A stretch of 33,711 bases of DNA. Source: a virus. Positions within the stretch are counted from its first letter, which is position 1; each line of letters begins with the position of its first letter. The DNA lies in the IMG/VR virus record IMGVR_UViG_3300042465_004636, positions 1 through 33,711 of that record; one strand, given 5' to 3'. Positions 12,397 through 21,323 of the stretch are shown in pieces. The position numbers were made by a program, and so were the translations under genes. The notes under the pieces are model-generated. The model worked only from the letters and a program-made list of their open reading frames with translations. It did not search any database and was not told the DNA's origin.

Positions 12397-14499
12397 TTAT
12401 TGTTCGTCTTGAAGTTCGCCGAAAAAGATTAAACTTGCGTAACCCGTATCGGTAGGTGTTCCAGTACTTCCATTAACCGTTACTCTAGTCGAATTAGCGG
12501 TAGCTGAGTTAATGGTCATTTCCATAACTCCACTGAAACCTCCAATAGAGTACGAACTATTTTTAAAGGGTTTTTCAAAAAACACTTGAAAAGATCCTGC
12601 GGATACTCTAAGAACAGCACTGATGTTAAAGCTACTACTAATTTTTTGATTAGTTATGTCAAAATTTACCCACGCCTTCGCCTTACTTAAATCAGGTCCA
12701 GCATTTGAAATACTCTTTTCTGGAGAGTATTTAGTTACAGATTTAAGAGAATTAGATCCTACTTTAAAGCTAGACTCTTGAGCATGAATTGGAGTGATAA
12801 TGTCGAGAGCGTGAAGAAAAAAACCACCTACGTTAGTGGTTATAGTTATTTTTATTGTATGTGTACCTAGCGATAATCCAGATATACGTAATCTCCCACC
12901 ATTTGTAGTACCCATAGTCCAAACAGGTTGAGACCAAGTTCCTACACTAGGAGTAGCAGCTCCCGAATAGTTTACGCCGTCTATATTAATAGTTACTGTT
13001 CCACTAGTGGCTACGTTTGCCATAATATCTACGCCCGTTCCGAAAAACGTATACTGACAATAGTTAGCTGCTGTACTTGAGCTAACATACATACCGTTTC
13101 TGACAGAAGTGTTAACGGCGGTAGTCCAAGTCCCTACATAAACAATTTCCCTCATAGAGGTTTTAGCTAAAGTACCTGCGGAAATACCTTCTGCTGATAT
13201 TAAAGATGTTCCTACGTAATCAGCCATCAAATTATAAGGAGCAACTGCAAAAGCTCCTGCTGGAATAGCTGGTTTTTTTGGTTGATAAATAATGAAGTCG
13301 TAATAAAATGTTGCAGCTCCGGCTGCTGTATTTCTATTAAATTTTACAGTATGAGTTCCATAAGGAAGACCAGATACTATTTTTACTAATCTTACTGTAG
13401 TGTCTCCTGTTCCACTTAAGCTCCCAGTAGATACGCCATCAACCGTTATTGCAATTACATCCATTGCAGAAGCGGTGGATTGACTTAAGATGACATCAAG
13501 ACCGCAGCCAACAAAAGTTAAAGTTATAAAAGCATTGACAGCTTGAGTGTTAAGAGGTTCACCTGTCGTAGCTATATCATTACCAACTAAAGTAGTAGTA
13601 CCGTCATCTAGAGTAAAAGCTCTGTCTGAAACAACACCAGCCAATGTACTAAAATCATCTGCTCTATTTGCACCAAATTCTCTAAAGTTAATTCTGCGAA
13701 CAACTTCTTCATTTGTATGATCTGCAAGAGTTAAGTATTTAGATGTAGCATCAACTTCTTGAACGGCTTGAGAAACAACTCCGCCCTGAATGTATTTGAC
13801 AACACGAGCACCACGAGTACCTGATACTCCAGCATTAAAAGCAGAAGTAGTTAGAGCAGATAGACCTTGACTTGAACCGTTTGAAATACCTTGACCAGAG
13901 TAAACTGCAAGGTTAGTTCTTTCGTTAAGGATTTCGAAGCCGTAAAAAGGCAGACCTGCAGTATTAGCTTCTCTAATTTTAACATGATGCCAGCCAAGAG
14001 TAAGTCCTGCAACTATAGGAAAGATTGTATTGTTTCCATAATTTCTAGCGTTTAATATATCTGAAAGAGTGGCTGGAATAATATTAGACCCTTCAGCTCC
14101 ACCATCAACAGTAGCTCTAATGTCGATAGTATTCGACACATTTATCATAATATTCAAACCAGTACCGTAAAAGACCGTTTCTACGTAGTCGTTCACTGTT
14201 ATGGTTACTGGTCGTGAACCTTGTGTGTTAGAATTACTATACCAACCGCTCCCCACAAATCTAACTCTAGAATCTTTATCTGAAGACTCCCAAACTTGCT
14301 CACCATTTGGACCAAACTCGTTAGGAAGAGAGTTAATCCCTTTACACATAATTCTTTCTACGCCAGCAATAGCTTTAAGTGAACGAACTACTTTTGCTCT
14401 ATTTTGAATAGTAGAGAATGGAGCAGCTTCGTATGAAGGAATAATGAAATCCTCAAATCCTGCTTTTAGAAATTCCTGTAATGCTATTGGACTACTCAT
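12397..14499 (-). CDS. Tail fibre/adhesin with three tandem beta-domain repeats
   Basis: A 700-aa protein. Three related domains occupy residues 105-191, 324-405 and 480-570. Each opens with FxGxG(L/V)(N/D)(I/V) (110-117, 329-336, 485-492), continues with a TVDGG/ITVDG/INIDG strand and closes with GLxxGxHxVKI-like strands (165-175, 377-387, 541-551). This resembles galactose-binding-like beta sandwiches. The C-terminal region (about 608-700; KAWVNFD at its start, a VFFEKPF strand and FFGEL at the end) matches a frequent phage-fibre tip domain. It is probably a receptor-binding protein acting at the tail tip. A chaperone-like gene follows immediately. Confidence 0.78.
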   Translation of the reverse strand: MSSPIALQEFLKAGFEDFIIPSYEAAPFSTIQNRAKVVRSLKAIAGVERIMCKGINSLPNEFGPNGEQVWESSDKDSRVRFVGSGWYSNSNTQGSRPVTITVNDYVETVFYGTGLNIMINVSNTIDIRATVDGGAEGSNIIPATLSDILNARNYGNNTIFPIVAGLTLGWHHVKIREANTAGLPFYGFEILNERTNLAVYSGQGISNGSSQGLSALTTSAFNAGVSGTRGARVVKYIQGGVVSQAVQEVDATSKYLTLADHTNEEVVRRINFREFGANRADDFSTLAGVVSDRAFTLDDGTTTLVGNDIATTGEPLNTQAVNAFITLTFVGCGLDVILSQSTASAMDVIAITVDGVSTGSLSGTGDTTVRLVKIVSGLPYGTHTVKFNRNTAAGAATFYYDFIIYQPKKPAIPAGAFAVAPYNLMADYVGTSLISAEGISAGTLAKTSMREIVYVGTWTTAVNTSVRNGMYVSSSTAANYCQYTFFGTGVDIMANVATSGTVTINIDGVNYSGAATPSVGTWSQPVWTMGTTNGGRLRISGLSLGTHTIKITITTNVGGFFLHALDIITPIHAQESSFKVGSNSLKSVTKYSPEKSISNAGPDLSKAKAWVNFDITNQKISSSFNISAVLRVSAGSFQVFFEKPFKNSSYSIGGFSGVMEMTINSATANSTRVTVNGSTGTPTDTGYASLIFFGELQDEQ
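12790..14187 (-). repeat. Three tandem adhesin domains in the 700-aa fibre
   Basis: Protein-level repeats encoded at 13927-14187, 13285-13530 and 12790-13062. Each carries FxGxG, a V/I-DG strand and GLxxGxHxVK motif. They have diverged, so they are not near-identical at DNA level. Confidence 0.72.
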
Positions 14500-14510
14500 A
14501 TTTTATCCTA

Positions 14511-14972
14511 TTATGGTTTTGTTGGGAAGATAAATTCAGATGGAACCAGAGATTCACAGCTTATTTTTGCAAATCCGTTAACTTTCTTTAAATCGTCGGT
14601 ACATTCTCTTAAAGCTTTACGGTAAGCTCTCATTGCTGTTGCATCTACAGAATCATCTTCCATAGTGTTAATCTCATGATCTGCTTCATCTAGAAGAGGT
14701 TGTCTTAATGCACGAATAGCATCTAGATTAGATTGAGCTGTTGTATTGCGTTTAGCTAATACGAGATCAGGATCAACTAGAGGTGTTTGTGTAGATTGTT
14801 CTACAGTTACACAATCTTCATCTGCACCTTCAGGAAGTTCCAGATGCATAGCATTAGGTTCAGCTAAAAGATAAGAACGACTCTTTGAAGAATCATCTTT
14901 CGGACCTTCGTAAGAGCCTAGTTTAGCTCCAAGAGATCCATCTTCATTTCGTTTGTAAATTAAAAATTTCAT
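14511..14972 (-). CDS. Tail-fibre assembly-like protein
   Basis: A 153-aa protein. Residues about 85-135 (ALRQPLLDEADHEIN, then AMRAYRKALRECTDDLKKV) match the R-x-x-L-L-x-E-A-D ... Y-R-x-A-L-R pattern typical of tail-fibre assembly proteins. It lies immediately downstream of the 339-aa carbohydrate-binding fibre gene, suggesting it folds or trimerises that fibre. AAGG lies before the start (14977-14980). A TATAAT-like element sits just upstream (14983-14988, minus strand). Confidence 0.65.
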   Translation of the reverse strand: MKFLIYKRNEDGSLGAKLGSYEGPKDDSSKSRSYLLAEPNAMHLELPEGADEDCVTVEQSTQTPLVDPDLVLAKRNTTAQSNLDAIRALRQPLLDEADHEINTMEDDSVDATAMRAYRKALRECTDDLKKVNGFAKISCESLVPSEFIFPTKP

Positions 14973-14996
14973 ATATTACCTTATTATACTATAAAT

Positions 14997-16016
14997 TTAG
15001 AGTTCTGCGTCAAATTCTATATAGTTTCCTGCAACTGTCATAAAAATAATTAATCCATTTCCACTTGTATATGTTGAATTGAATCGAAGACTCGCCATTT
15101 TCGTATCTAGAGATGATCCTGCCGCATTATATGTAGCCGCAAGACCTGGAGCTTGAAATGTAGCAGAAAACCCAAAAATGGGAGATGCTCTTTTTTCTGC
15201 TAAATAATACACTAATACGTTTCCAGAGCCAGCTCCTTGATAACCAGTCCCAACACTACCTGCAACATCTTCTCTAACTTTTCTCTCATAATATCTATAA
15301 CATAAATCTCTTTCCTCAAAGTAATCTCTTCCAGCATACATAAAGTCTGGCACTCTTGTTTGACCTTCATTGTCTTCAACCAAACAAATATCTGATAGTT
15401 GAAAAGTATTGCTAACACTGTCTACACCATTCACTTGATTTGCAGTAGCAAAATATTGACCATTCTGCCAAGTTCCAGCAGTTGTATTAAATGTCGATCC
15501 AGAAGCTTGTACAAAAACTACTGTCATACCAATTGCAGTATCATAAGACCAAGTTCCAGAAGCATCATGAGTAAATCGTACGGTTTTCTTTTCCCAAGTA
15601 TTAGAAGCATTTACAGTGTATTCTAACACTAATGATCTAGTTGCAGTTCCATTTCTTATAGAGATACAATAAGTACCTGCTTTAAAAGCTTTTACCCAAA
15701 ACGTCATTACCATTTTCTTAGATTTGAAACTTCTAAGAACATTCCCTTCAATATGCTGAAGAATCCCTGTATAGTCACCTGCTGCAATAGAAGCGTCGAT
15801 AGTTGTTACTGTAGCTTGTAATGAATAAGTTGAACTAGAAGTTGTTGGAACATCAGTTGAACGAGCAATAGTTTGAACCATTGCTCCAGTTTTAATATAA
15901 TGAAATCTATCTGCGTGATAGATGTTATTTGCAATCGCAGCAAAAGAAGTGTTTCTTTGCCAGAACGAAAATCCACCATTAATCAATTTATTTTTAAGAT
16001 CTAGTTTTACGCTCAT
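14997..16016 (-). CDS. Tail fibre/spike with carbohydrate-binding-module-like fold
   Basis: A 339-aa protein. The N-terminal LINGGFSFWQRNTSF (11-25) followed by YHADRFHY is the hallmark of a large family of phage fibre proteins with a CBM-like jelly-roll domain. The strands MTFWVKAFKAGTYCISI and the later WEKKTVRFTH continue that fold. The C-terminal part (about 235-339) is a separate beta domain. It probably binds surface glycans. It overlaps no gene and is followed by a chaperone-like gene at 14511. Confidence 0.78.
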   Translation of the reverse strand: MSVKLDLKNKLINGGFSFWQRNTSFAAIANNIYHADRFHYIKTGAMVQTIARSTDVPTTSSSTYSLQATVTTIDASIAAGDYTGILQHIEGNVLRSFKSKKMVMTFWVKAFKAGTYCISIRNGTATRSLVLEYTVNASNTWEKKTVRFTHDASGTWSYDTAIGMTVVFVQASGSTFNTTAGTWQNGQYFATANQVNGVDSVSNTFQLSDICLVEDNEGQTRVPDFMYAGRDYFEERDLCYRYYERKVREDVAGSVGTGYQGAGSGNVLVYYLAEKRASPIFGFSATFQAPGLAATYNAAGSSLDTKMASLRFNSTYTSGNGLIIFMTVAGNYIEFDAEL

Positions 16017-16017
16017 A

Positions 16018-16551
16018 TTATGACACCCTTATTACAAAATAAACGTTTGCGTTTTTAGGACGAGTTTCAGTTCCGCCTGATGACTCACCGATATAAGTAC
16101 CAGTATCAAAAGTATTAGATACTGCTACGTTTGCTGTACCGCCTCCAGCTAAAGATACTGTTGGTCTTGATAAGTGTACGTGTGTATGAGCTTCATTCGA
16201 ATGACTTTGAACTGAACCCACATTATCACCAGTAAGTCCACCAGCATTAGGATTAGTTCTCCCTGCTCTATCTGGATCGTTTGCAGCACCGCCATCAACA
16301 CCACGAGGAAACTTACCTCTTAGATCAGGAATATTCAAATTCCCACCAGACGTACCCCAAGCTCCACCTAAATTCTCATTAAGTTTAGCAAATGAAGTAA
16401 TTGCCAGTGTACTATTGTCACACACTCTACAATTAGATGGGATTTTAGTTATTAATCCAAACCACATGAATCCACCACCGATTGGACATCCAGTGAAATA
16501 TTCACTGTTACCTTCGTCTTGTGATCCTCTACGTAATGCTGTTTGTGACAT
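16018..16551 (-). CDS. Phage tail-collar domain protein
   Basis: A 177-aa protein. PIGGGFMWFG (23-32) followed by CRVCDNSTL..., LNENLGGAWG, NLNIPDLRGKFPRGVDGG and the C-terminal ETRPKNANVYFVIRVS are the conserved blocks of the tail-collar family (PF07484), including the HTHVH metal-binding-like cluster (about 121-127). Such domains form fibre tips or short tail fibres, as in T4 gp12. AAAAGGAT precedes the ATG. Confidence 0.9.
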   Translation of the reverse strand: MSQTALRRGSQDEGNSEYFTGCPIGGGFMWFGLITKIPSNCRVCDNSTLAITSFAKLNENLGGAWGTSGGNLNIPDLRGKFPRGVDGGAANDPDRAGRTNPNAGGLTGDNVGSVQSHSNEAHTHVHLSRPTVSLAGGGTANVAVSNTFDTGTYIGESSGGTETRPKNANVYFVIRVS

Positions 16552-16563
16552 ATTATAATCCTT

Positions 16564-17805
16564 TTATGCAACCCATGTTGGTTTAGAAGCTAATTCCACA
16601 TCACCAGAGAAGGAGTATCCTGCAGTGGTTAGTGATGCGTGATCGATAAACATAGTATTAACACCTGATAAGGCAAAACCTCTTACAGCAGTGCTATTGC
16701 CATCCATGGCTGCTGATATTGCTTGCCCATTCAGTCCACTGACTGACTTGAAAACCACACCTGTTAAGGTTAACGTGCATCCTAAACGAGAAGCTGAAGT
16801 AACTAGATTGCCGATATTAAATCTCATCCTCCAAGTACCATTGATTGTTTTATACGGAACAGCAACGGCAGTTGAGAAAGATCCACCAATGGAACTACTA
16901 ATACCTGTTGATGTAAGATCATATTGCCTATGCTGTGATAAACCTTCCAGTGCAGATAAAAGATTTGAAACTAAAAGTCTGTCCTCATGACTTAGAACCA
17001 TATCACCAAAAGTTCTACGCTCAATTTCACTTGGACTTGCGCTGTAATAGTCGCTTTCACTTGTTCCAGCTACGTCAGCTAAATCAACAGCAATCTTCTT
17101 AATCGCACCAGCAAGATTTTCAATAGTACCAATAGCATCATTATCTGTGATAGACATTACACCAAAATCTACAGCTACACTATAAGGAAGACTTACTGGA
17201 GCTGTGTAGAAACCAATTGTAGTTCCCCATCCAGAACCTGCGTCAATTTCATAATAGTCTGTATCTCTATGAGCAAGTACTCCGTTTACGAATACTTTTA
17301 TAGAACCAATATCATCATTAATATTCTGACCTGTTTGATATTCTCTACCTAAATTTAAGATAGTTTGACCAACAGCGAGTGTATATGTTTTATCTACGCT
17401 TCTTGCACTTGCTACAACTAAATCAGAGACGGGAGCTGAGTTAATAGTACCTGTAAAGATTTCATCTATTTCCGCACCAGCTAGTGCATATAAACCGATT
17501 AGGTTGATAGTTGTTGAAGATGTTACTACATAGTCGAGACCTTGCTGTAGCACTCCATTAGATGAAGATTGAAGAGATAGATTCTTTTTATTGATAGCAA
17601 GTTGAGCACCTGAAATCTCAGCTACTGTAGCTTGTACGTTTGTAGGCATTTCACTAGGCATGGAAAGAGCAAGTAGATCAATACTTAATTCTCCGCCAGA
17701 AGTCTTATGATAGAAAGTTACATTACGGGATGCAACAAGAGGTATTCGGGATTTTGTCAAATCCTTCTTACTTAATGAAATCCCTGATTTAGCTATTGAA
17801 CTCAT
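16564..17805 (-). CDS. Virion/fibre-region structural protein, 413 aa
   Basis: Beta-rich, Ser/Thr/Gly-rich and low in cysteine, as is typical of fibre proteins. The segment about residues 132-220 (YTLAVGQTILNLG, IKVFVNGVLAH, YSVAVDFGVMSI) resembles the IT-LPL...V-x-LNGV module seen in neighbouring genes at 21324 and 24731. The C-terminal third is a separate beta domain. The exact role (fibre shaft or baseplate attachment) cannot be told. GGGAA precedes the start. Confidence 0.7.
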   Translation of the reverse strand: MSSIAKSGISLSKKDLTKSRIPLVASRNVTFYHKTSGGELSIDLLALSMPSEMPTNVQATVAEISGAQLAINKKNLSLQSSSNGVLQQGLDYVVTSSTTINLIGLYALAGAEIDEIFTGTINSAPVSDLVVASARSVDKTYTLAVGQTILNLGREYQTGQNINDDIGSIKVFVNGVLAHRDTDYYEIDAGSGWGTTIGFYTAPVSLPYSVAVDFGVMSITDNDAIGTIENLAGAIKKIAVDLADVAGTSESDYYSASPSEIERRTFGDMVLSHEDRLLVSNLLSALEGLSQHRQYDLTSTGISSSIGGSFSTAVAVPYKTINGTWRMRFNIGNLVTSASRLGCTLTLTGVVFKSVSGLNGQAISAAMDGNSTAVRGFALSGVNTMFIDHASLTTAGYSFSGDVELASKPTWVA

Positions 17806-17817
17806 ATATTAATTCCC

Positions 17818-18570
17818 TTAATTCTTTTCTATTGAAAAATGGTTTGCACCAGCCGTTGTCAATAATGTTACCCCACCAGAATTAGTATTAACTCCTACTA
17901 TAGATACATTTTCTCCTTGAGTTAAATATACTATTGATGATCCAACAGAAGATCCCGATTGAGCAATAGTTTGATACGCCTCACATCTATTATAAGACCC
18001 TGCGGCATAATTTACCCCATTCTTCCTTAGGTAAGAATACCAAACATCTCCTTGAGCATACGCTATGGAGGTGAAAGTTATTGCCCAACAAGCAGTATAG
18101 AATCCATCTTCTGGAGCTACAAAAACCCCTGTGGCAGATGTTAAGGCGTTGTGAGTATCAAAATTTTTAATAGTATCAAAAGGAATGATAGTTGTTGTAA
18201 CGTTAGTACCTATAGTATTTATTCCGCTGGCAGCTACAGCATCTTGCTTACAAATTCCAACAATCAAACTTCCAGAATCTGTATAAAATGCACCAACTTT
18301 CTTATATCTTGTAAATCCAGTAGGAGATGTCACACTTAAACTAGCAACAATTCCAGTGTTTGTTCCGTTATAAACAGCATAAACATAGTAGAAAGATGAA
18401 GCAGCAATCGCTCCAGTATCAATCCCACCAATTCCAGAAACACTTGTTAAAAGTGTTGGAGATACTAAAGACCTTTGCTGTCCACCAAGTTTAATAATAC
18501 TAGAGCCAGTCAACTGGACTTGAGTTGTACTTGTAGCAGTAAGCGTTCCAATTTTTTCTGTAAAAGCCAT
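17818..18570 (-). CDS. C1q-like fibre/adhesin
   Basis: A 250-aa protein starting MAFTEKIGTL. An in-frame start at 18615 exists but would overlap the gene at 18579-18746, so 18570 is preferred. Residues about 145-250 contain VFVAPEDGFYTACWAI, SYLRKNGVNYAAG and YLTQGENVSIVG, the pattern of C1q/TNF-like jelly-roll domains (aP.dG.Y, kNG, l..Gd.v.v) often found at phage fibre tips. The N-terminal half has a YYVYAVYNGTNTGIVASLS repeat type common in phage structural proteins. Confidence 0.72.
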   Translation of the reverse strand: MAFTEKIGTLTATSTTQVQLTGSSIIKLGGQQRSLVSPTLLTSVSGIGGIDTGAIAASSFYYVYAVYNGTNTGIVASLSVTSPTGFTRYKKVGAFYTDSGSLIVGICKQDAVAASGINTIGTNVTTTIIPFDTIKNFDTHNALTSATGVFVAPEDGFYTACWAITFTSIAYAQGDVWYSYLRKNGVNYAAGSYNRCEAYQTIAQSGSSVGSSIVYLTQGENVSIVGVNTNSGGVTLLTTAGANHFSIEKN

Positions 18571-18578
18571 ATATACTC

Positions 18579-18746
18579 TTAGTTTGAAGGATCTGTAAAG
18601 ATCCCATCTATACAATTAAAACCAATTAATACTGATGTTTCTTCTGGAATCAGAACTGCAACACCTTCTGAAGGAGACCAGTCTGAAATTCCATCCCAAA
18701 CAACAATATTAGTAACAACATCATTTAAAACTACTGCGTAGTTCAT
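18579..18746 (-). CDS. Small fibre-assembly-like protein, 55 aa
   Basis: A short gene starting MNYAVVLNDVVTNIVVWDG, with W23 and P25 in SDWSPSEG, and ending NCIDGIFTDPSN. This pattern (Y-A-x-x-x-N-x-V-V-x-N-I-V-V-W-D, then W-x-P ... IG, then a D-G-x-F-x-x-P end) recalls the small N-terminal unit of many tail-fibre assembly proteins. AGG (18751-18753) before the ATG serves as ribosome-binding site. It follows the glycine-rich adhesin gene, making a third fibre-chaperone pair. Confidence 0.65.
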   Translation of the reverse strand: MNYAVVLNDVVTNIVVWDGISDWSPSEGVAVLIPEETSVLIGFNCIDGIFTDPSN

Positions 18747-18759
18747 ATTATCCTACCTT

Positions 18760-19353
18760 TTAAGCGTATTCGTAAATCACTACATATCCTGTTCCACCTG
18801 CACCACCAGCTCCAGCTCCCCAACCACCACCACCACCACCACCGCTATTTGCACTACCAGCAAAACCAGCAGTACTACTACTAGTTGCACCTCTACCAGC
18901 ACCGCCAAAGAGGGTATTACCAGCACCAGTACCACCAGTAGTACCAGCACCACCACTACCATAATTCCCTTTTATATTTTCATCACCAACTATACCGACA
19001 CCACCATTACCACCAGCACCACCAGTACTAGCAGCACCAGCACTACCTGCACTACCTCCAGTAGCGGAAGCAACTGTAATTAAAGTACCTACGGTAACGA
19101 CAGAAGAAGTTCCTCCTGCTGCACCAACTGTGATAGTCATGTTTGTAGTAGCAAGATAAAAAGCTATAGACGATCCACTAGCACCACCTCCACCGCCCCA
19201 ACCACTTCCACCAGCAGCACCGTTACCACCACCGCCAGCAAGCTTAACCATAATATTATTACAGTCTGCTGGTTTAATCCATGTTCCAGAAGAAGGAAAG
19301 GTAGTTACTCTAAGAAGTTTTTTACCCGTTGTACTTACTAAAACTCGTGCCAT
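18760..19353 (-). CDS. Glycine-rich tail-tip adhesin
   Basis: A 197-aa protein. The start region FPSSGTWIKPADCNNIMVKLAGGGG (residues 19-43) is the usual entry to glycine-rich phage fibre tips. It is followed by long Gly-Ala-Ser tracts (about 39-60, 96-125, 131-190) and a short conserved end TGYVVIYEYA. Glycine-rich tips of this sort (compare the S16 gp38 polyglycine sandwich) carry variable receptor-binding loops. Codon repetition gives GGT/GGA runs prone to slippage, which may aid diversification. AGGATAA precedes the ATG. Confidence 0.8.
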   Translation of the reverse strand: MARVLVSTTGKKLLRVTTFPSSGTWIKPADCNNIMVKLAGGGGNGAAGGSGWGGGGGASGSSIAFYLATTNMTITVGAAGGTSSVVTVGTLITVASATGGSAGSAGAASTGGAGGNGGVGIVGDENIKGNYGSGGAGTTGGTGAGNTLFGGAGRGATSSSTAGFAGSANSGGGGGGGWGAGAGGAGGTGYVVIYEYA

Positions 19354-19365
19354 ATATTTATCCTA

Positions 19366-21312
19366 TTAAACGCTATAAACTACAATATTATCAAAATCAT
19401 CTATACAAATTTCTCTAAGAGTTCCATCTGGACGTCTTAGGAAAATACCTCTCCCAACAACACTTTTATCAACCGCACCATCTGTTGAACCAAGATGATT
19501 CGTTGCCAATAAGTTTGCATTAGCATCTGCATTATCAAATCCAGATCCTTCACTTTGATCAAAAATTAGTACAATTGTTTCATTTGGAGTTAAAAACGTT
19601 CCAGATGCAAACGTAATATTGTGTCCATCAATATTGAAAGCAGGATATTTGTACACCTGTCCAGTATTAATATCATATGCTTTTAAATGATTTGGATCAG
19701 GAAGAAATTGTGTAATTGCAAATGTTGTTGTATCTAAGTTTCCACTGAATGTAAATCTTTGTAATGCTTGAACACCAGTTACTACATCGCCAGTAGATTC
19801 ATCATAGAAAATACCGTATGCTTTAAGTTTTTTACCAGAAGCTGAAGAAGTTACTCTTACTCTTAAATCATATCCGTGACCAGATAATGTATATTTAAGA
19901 TCAGTTGTTCCAGCAGACCAAACCGCTCCGTTATAAACTAAGTCATTACCACCAGTATTTGTATTAAGTCTAATACTATTTACACCAGCACTAAAACCAG
20001 ACTTATAAGTGGCGTCTGTTTCAATCTTAATATGGTATGTTCCAATCGGTAGAACACTTCTAAAATTATTTAATGTGATTACGTTTGTACCAGCACTTAA
20101 AGTAGATACTAAAGCAATAGTACTATAAAGAGTAGCGTCAGGAACTCCTGCATTATCTGTACAAAGAGAAATAATATAAGATCCAACTGGAGCACCTAAT
20201 TTATCAATTTCTAAAACAATTTGTCTAGCTGCTGTTTTAGTAGCTAAAACTATTGGAGCTGAAAATGATTGAACAGTTGTTGCATTAAGTTCTGTAGTTC
20301 CATTTGTACTTGCTTGAGTTGAAAGAGTAGAGTTTGCAGGAACAGCCAATAATTTACTACCTGTAAACTTCTGAGAAAGACCTTGACGAGTCATCGTGAT
20401 CGTTTCATATGCAGAAGCATTAATCGATGCTTCATAAATCGCGGCATCATCCCTAGATGCACTATCGAACCATTCAGCGTGAAGTTCTACCTGTAAACTA
20501 TCATCATCATTTGCTAAGAATTCAGCATCAAACATTTGCTTAGAAAGAAAGTTTTGACCACCTGCAGTATAACTATAAACACCATCGACAAGATCATACG
20601 TAGCTGTAGCTGAAGTAGTTAATGTCTCTTCATCAATCTCAAATACAACTGGAGTTACAAATTCATAGAAAGAAGAAACTAGTCTATGCTTTAAGTTTTC
20701 AGTAAAGCTATTAGCATCTCCTGTAGCACTTCCACCGCCAGCACCAGATCCAAAACGAAAAATCTTAGCGTTTTCAATAATACTTGTGGCAGAACCTGCT
20801 GTTTTAAAATAGCCAGCAACGTTAGTACACTCTAAAGTTATATAACCAATTGGAAGTCCACCGTTTACAAAATAACCACCAGCATTAGCCAGCGCACCTT
20901 CTGTAGCAACTTCTGGAGAGAAAATAGCTTTAATCTTACCAGATCCGATAAGAGTAAAACCTACGTGGCGAAAATACCCTACTGTACTGGCAGGAAAAAC
21001 GATATCAAAATGAGCGGCGTTACTTAACGCTTGAGTTTGAAAATTGATTGTAGGAGTTGTAAGTGTAGAGAAGATCTGTTTCTTAACTGGAGAAACAACT
21101 TCTTTAGCCGAGTCTGCAGCAGAGATGCTAGAAGATGCGAAGTTTAAAACTGCGTTTGCTACTGGAAACGTAGCAGCCATTTTAAGTGGCGATTCAAATT
21201 CTTGATCTACTGCGTCGAGGATTTCCGATAAATACTTATCAGCAACTTGACCTAGTTGTTTTAAATTGGTTCGCTGTTTAAGTTGCGACGTCCGTGGATT
21301 ATTTGCTGACAT
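19366..21312 (-). CDS. Large virion/fibre-region protein, 648 aa
   Basis: No catalytic motif. The N-terminal 45 residues are helical (QLKQRTNLKQLGQVADKYL...), as expected for attachment to the baseplate. The rest is beta-rich: a central part with VGSYIISLCTDNAGVPDATLYS and LPIGTYHIKIETDA (about 375-430), which resembles a short beta-sandwich carbohydrate-binding-like domain, and a C-terminal domain with FLPDPNHLKAYDINTG. It is probably a long side fibre or baseplate fibre. AAGGTAA precedes the ATG. Confidence 0.72.
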   Translation of the reverse strand: MSANNPRTSQLKQRTNLKQLGQVADKYLSEILDAVDQEFESPLKMAATFPVANAVLNFASSSISAADSAKEVVSPVKKQIFSTLTTPTINFQTQALSNAAHFDIVFPASTVGYFRHVGFTLIGSGKIKAIFSPEVATEGALANAGGYFVNGGLPIGYITLECTNVAGYFKTAGSATSIIENAKIFRFGSGAGGGSATGDANSFTENLKHRLVSSFYEFVTPVVFEIDEETLTTSATATYDLVDGVYSYTAGGQNFLSKQMFDAEFLANDDDSLQVELHAEWFDSASRDDAAIYEASINASAYETITMTRQGLSQKFTGSKLLAVPANSTLSTQASTNGTTELNATTVQSFSAPIVLATKTAARQIVLEIDKLGAPVGSYIISLCTDNAGVPDATLYSTIALVSTLSAGTNVITLNNFRSVLPIGTYHIKIETDATYKSGFSAGVNSIRLNTNTGGNDLVYNGAVWSAGTTDLKYTLSGHGYDLRVRVTSSASGKKLKAYGIFYDESTGDVVTGVQALQRFTFSGNLDTTTFAITQFLPDPNHLKAYDINTGQVYKYPAFNIDGHNITFASGTFLTPNETIVLIFDQSEGSGFDNADANANLLATNHLGSTDGAVDKSVVGRGIFLRRPDGTLREICIDDFDNIVVYSV

Positions 21313-21323
21313 AGTTTACCTTA

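Noticed and set aside
18780-18962. A highly hydrophobic Val/Leu-rich minus-strand frame that looks like a membrane protein
   Set aside because: It is the out-of-frame reading of the glycine-codon repeats of the adhesin gene (GGT read as GTG/GTT); the hydrophobicity is an artefact.
18800-19240. Repetitive CCACCA/AGCACC tracts resembling a repeat array
   Set aside because: They are glycine/alanine codon repeats inside a coding gene, with no regular spacer-repeat pattern, so not CRISPR.
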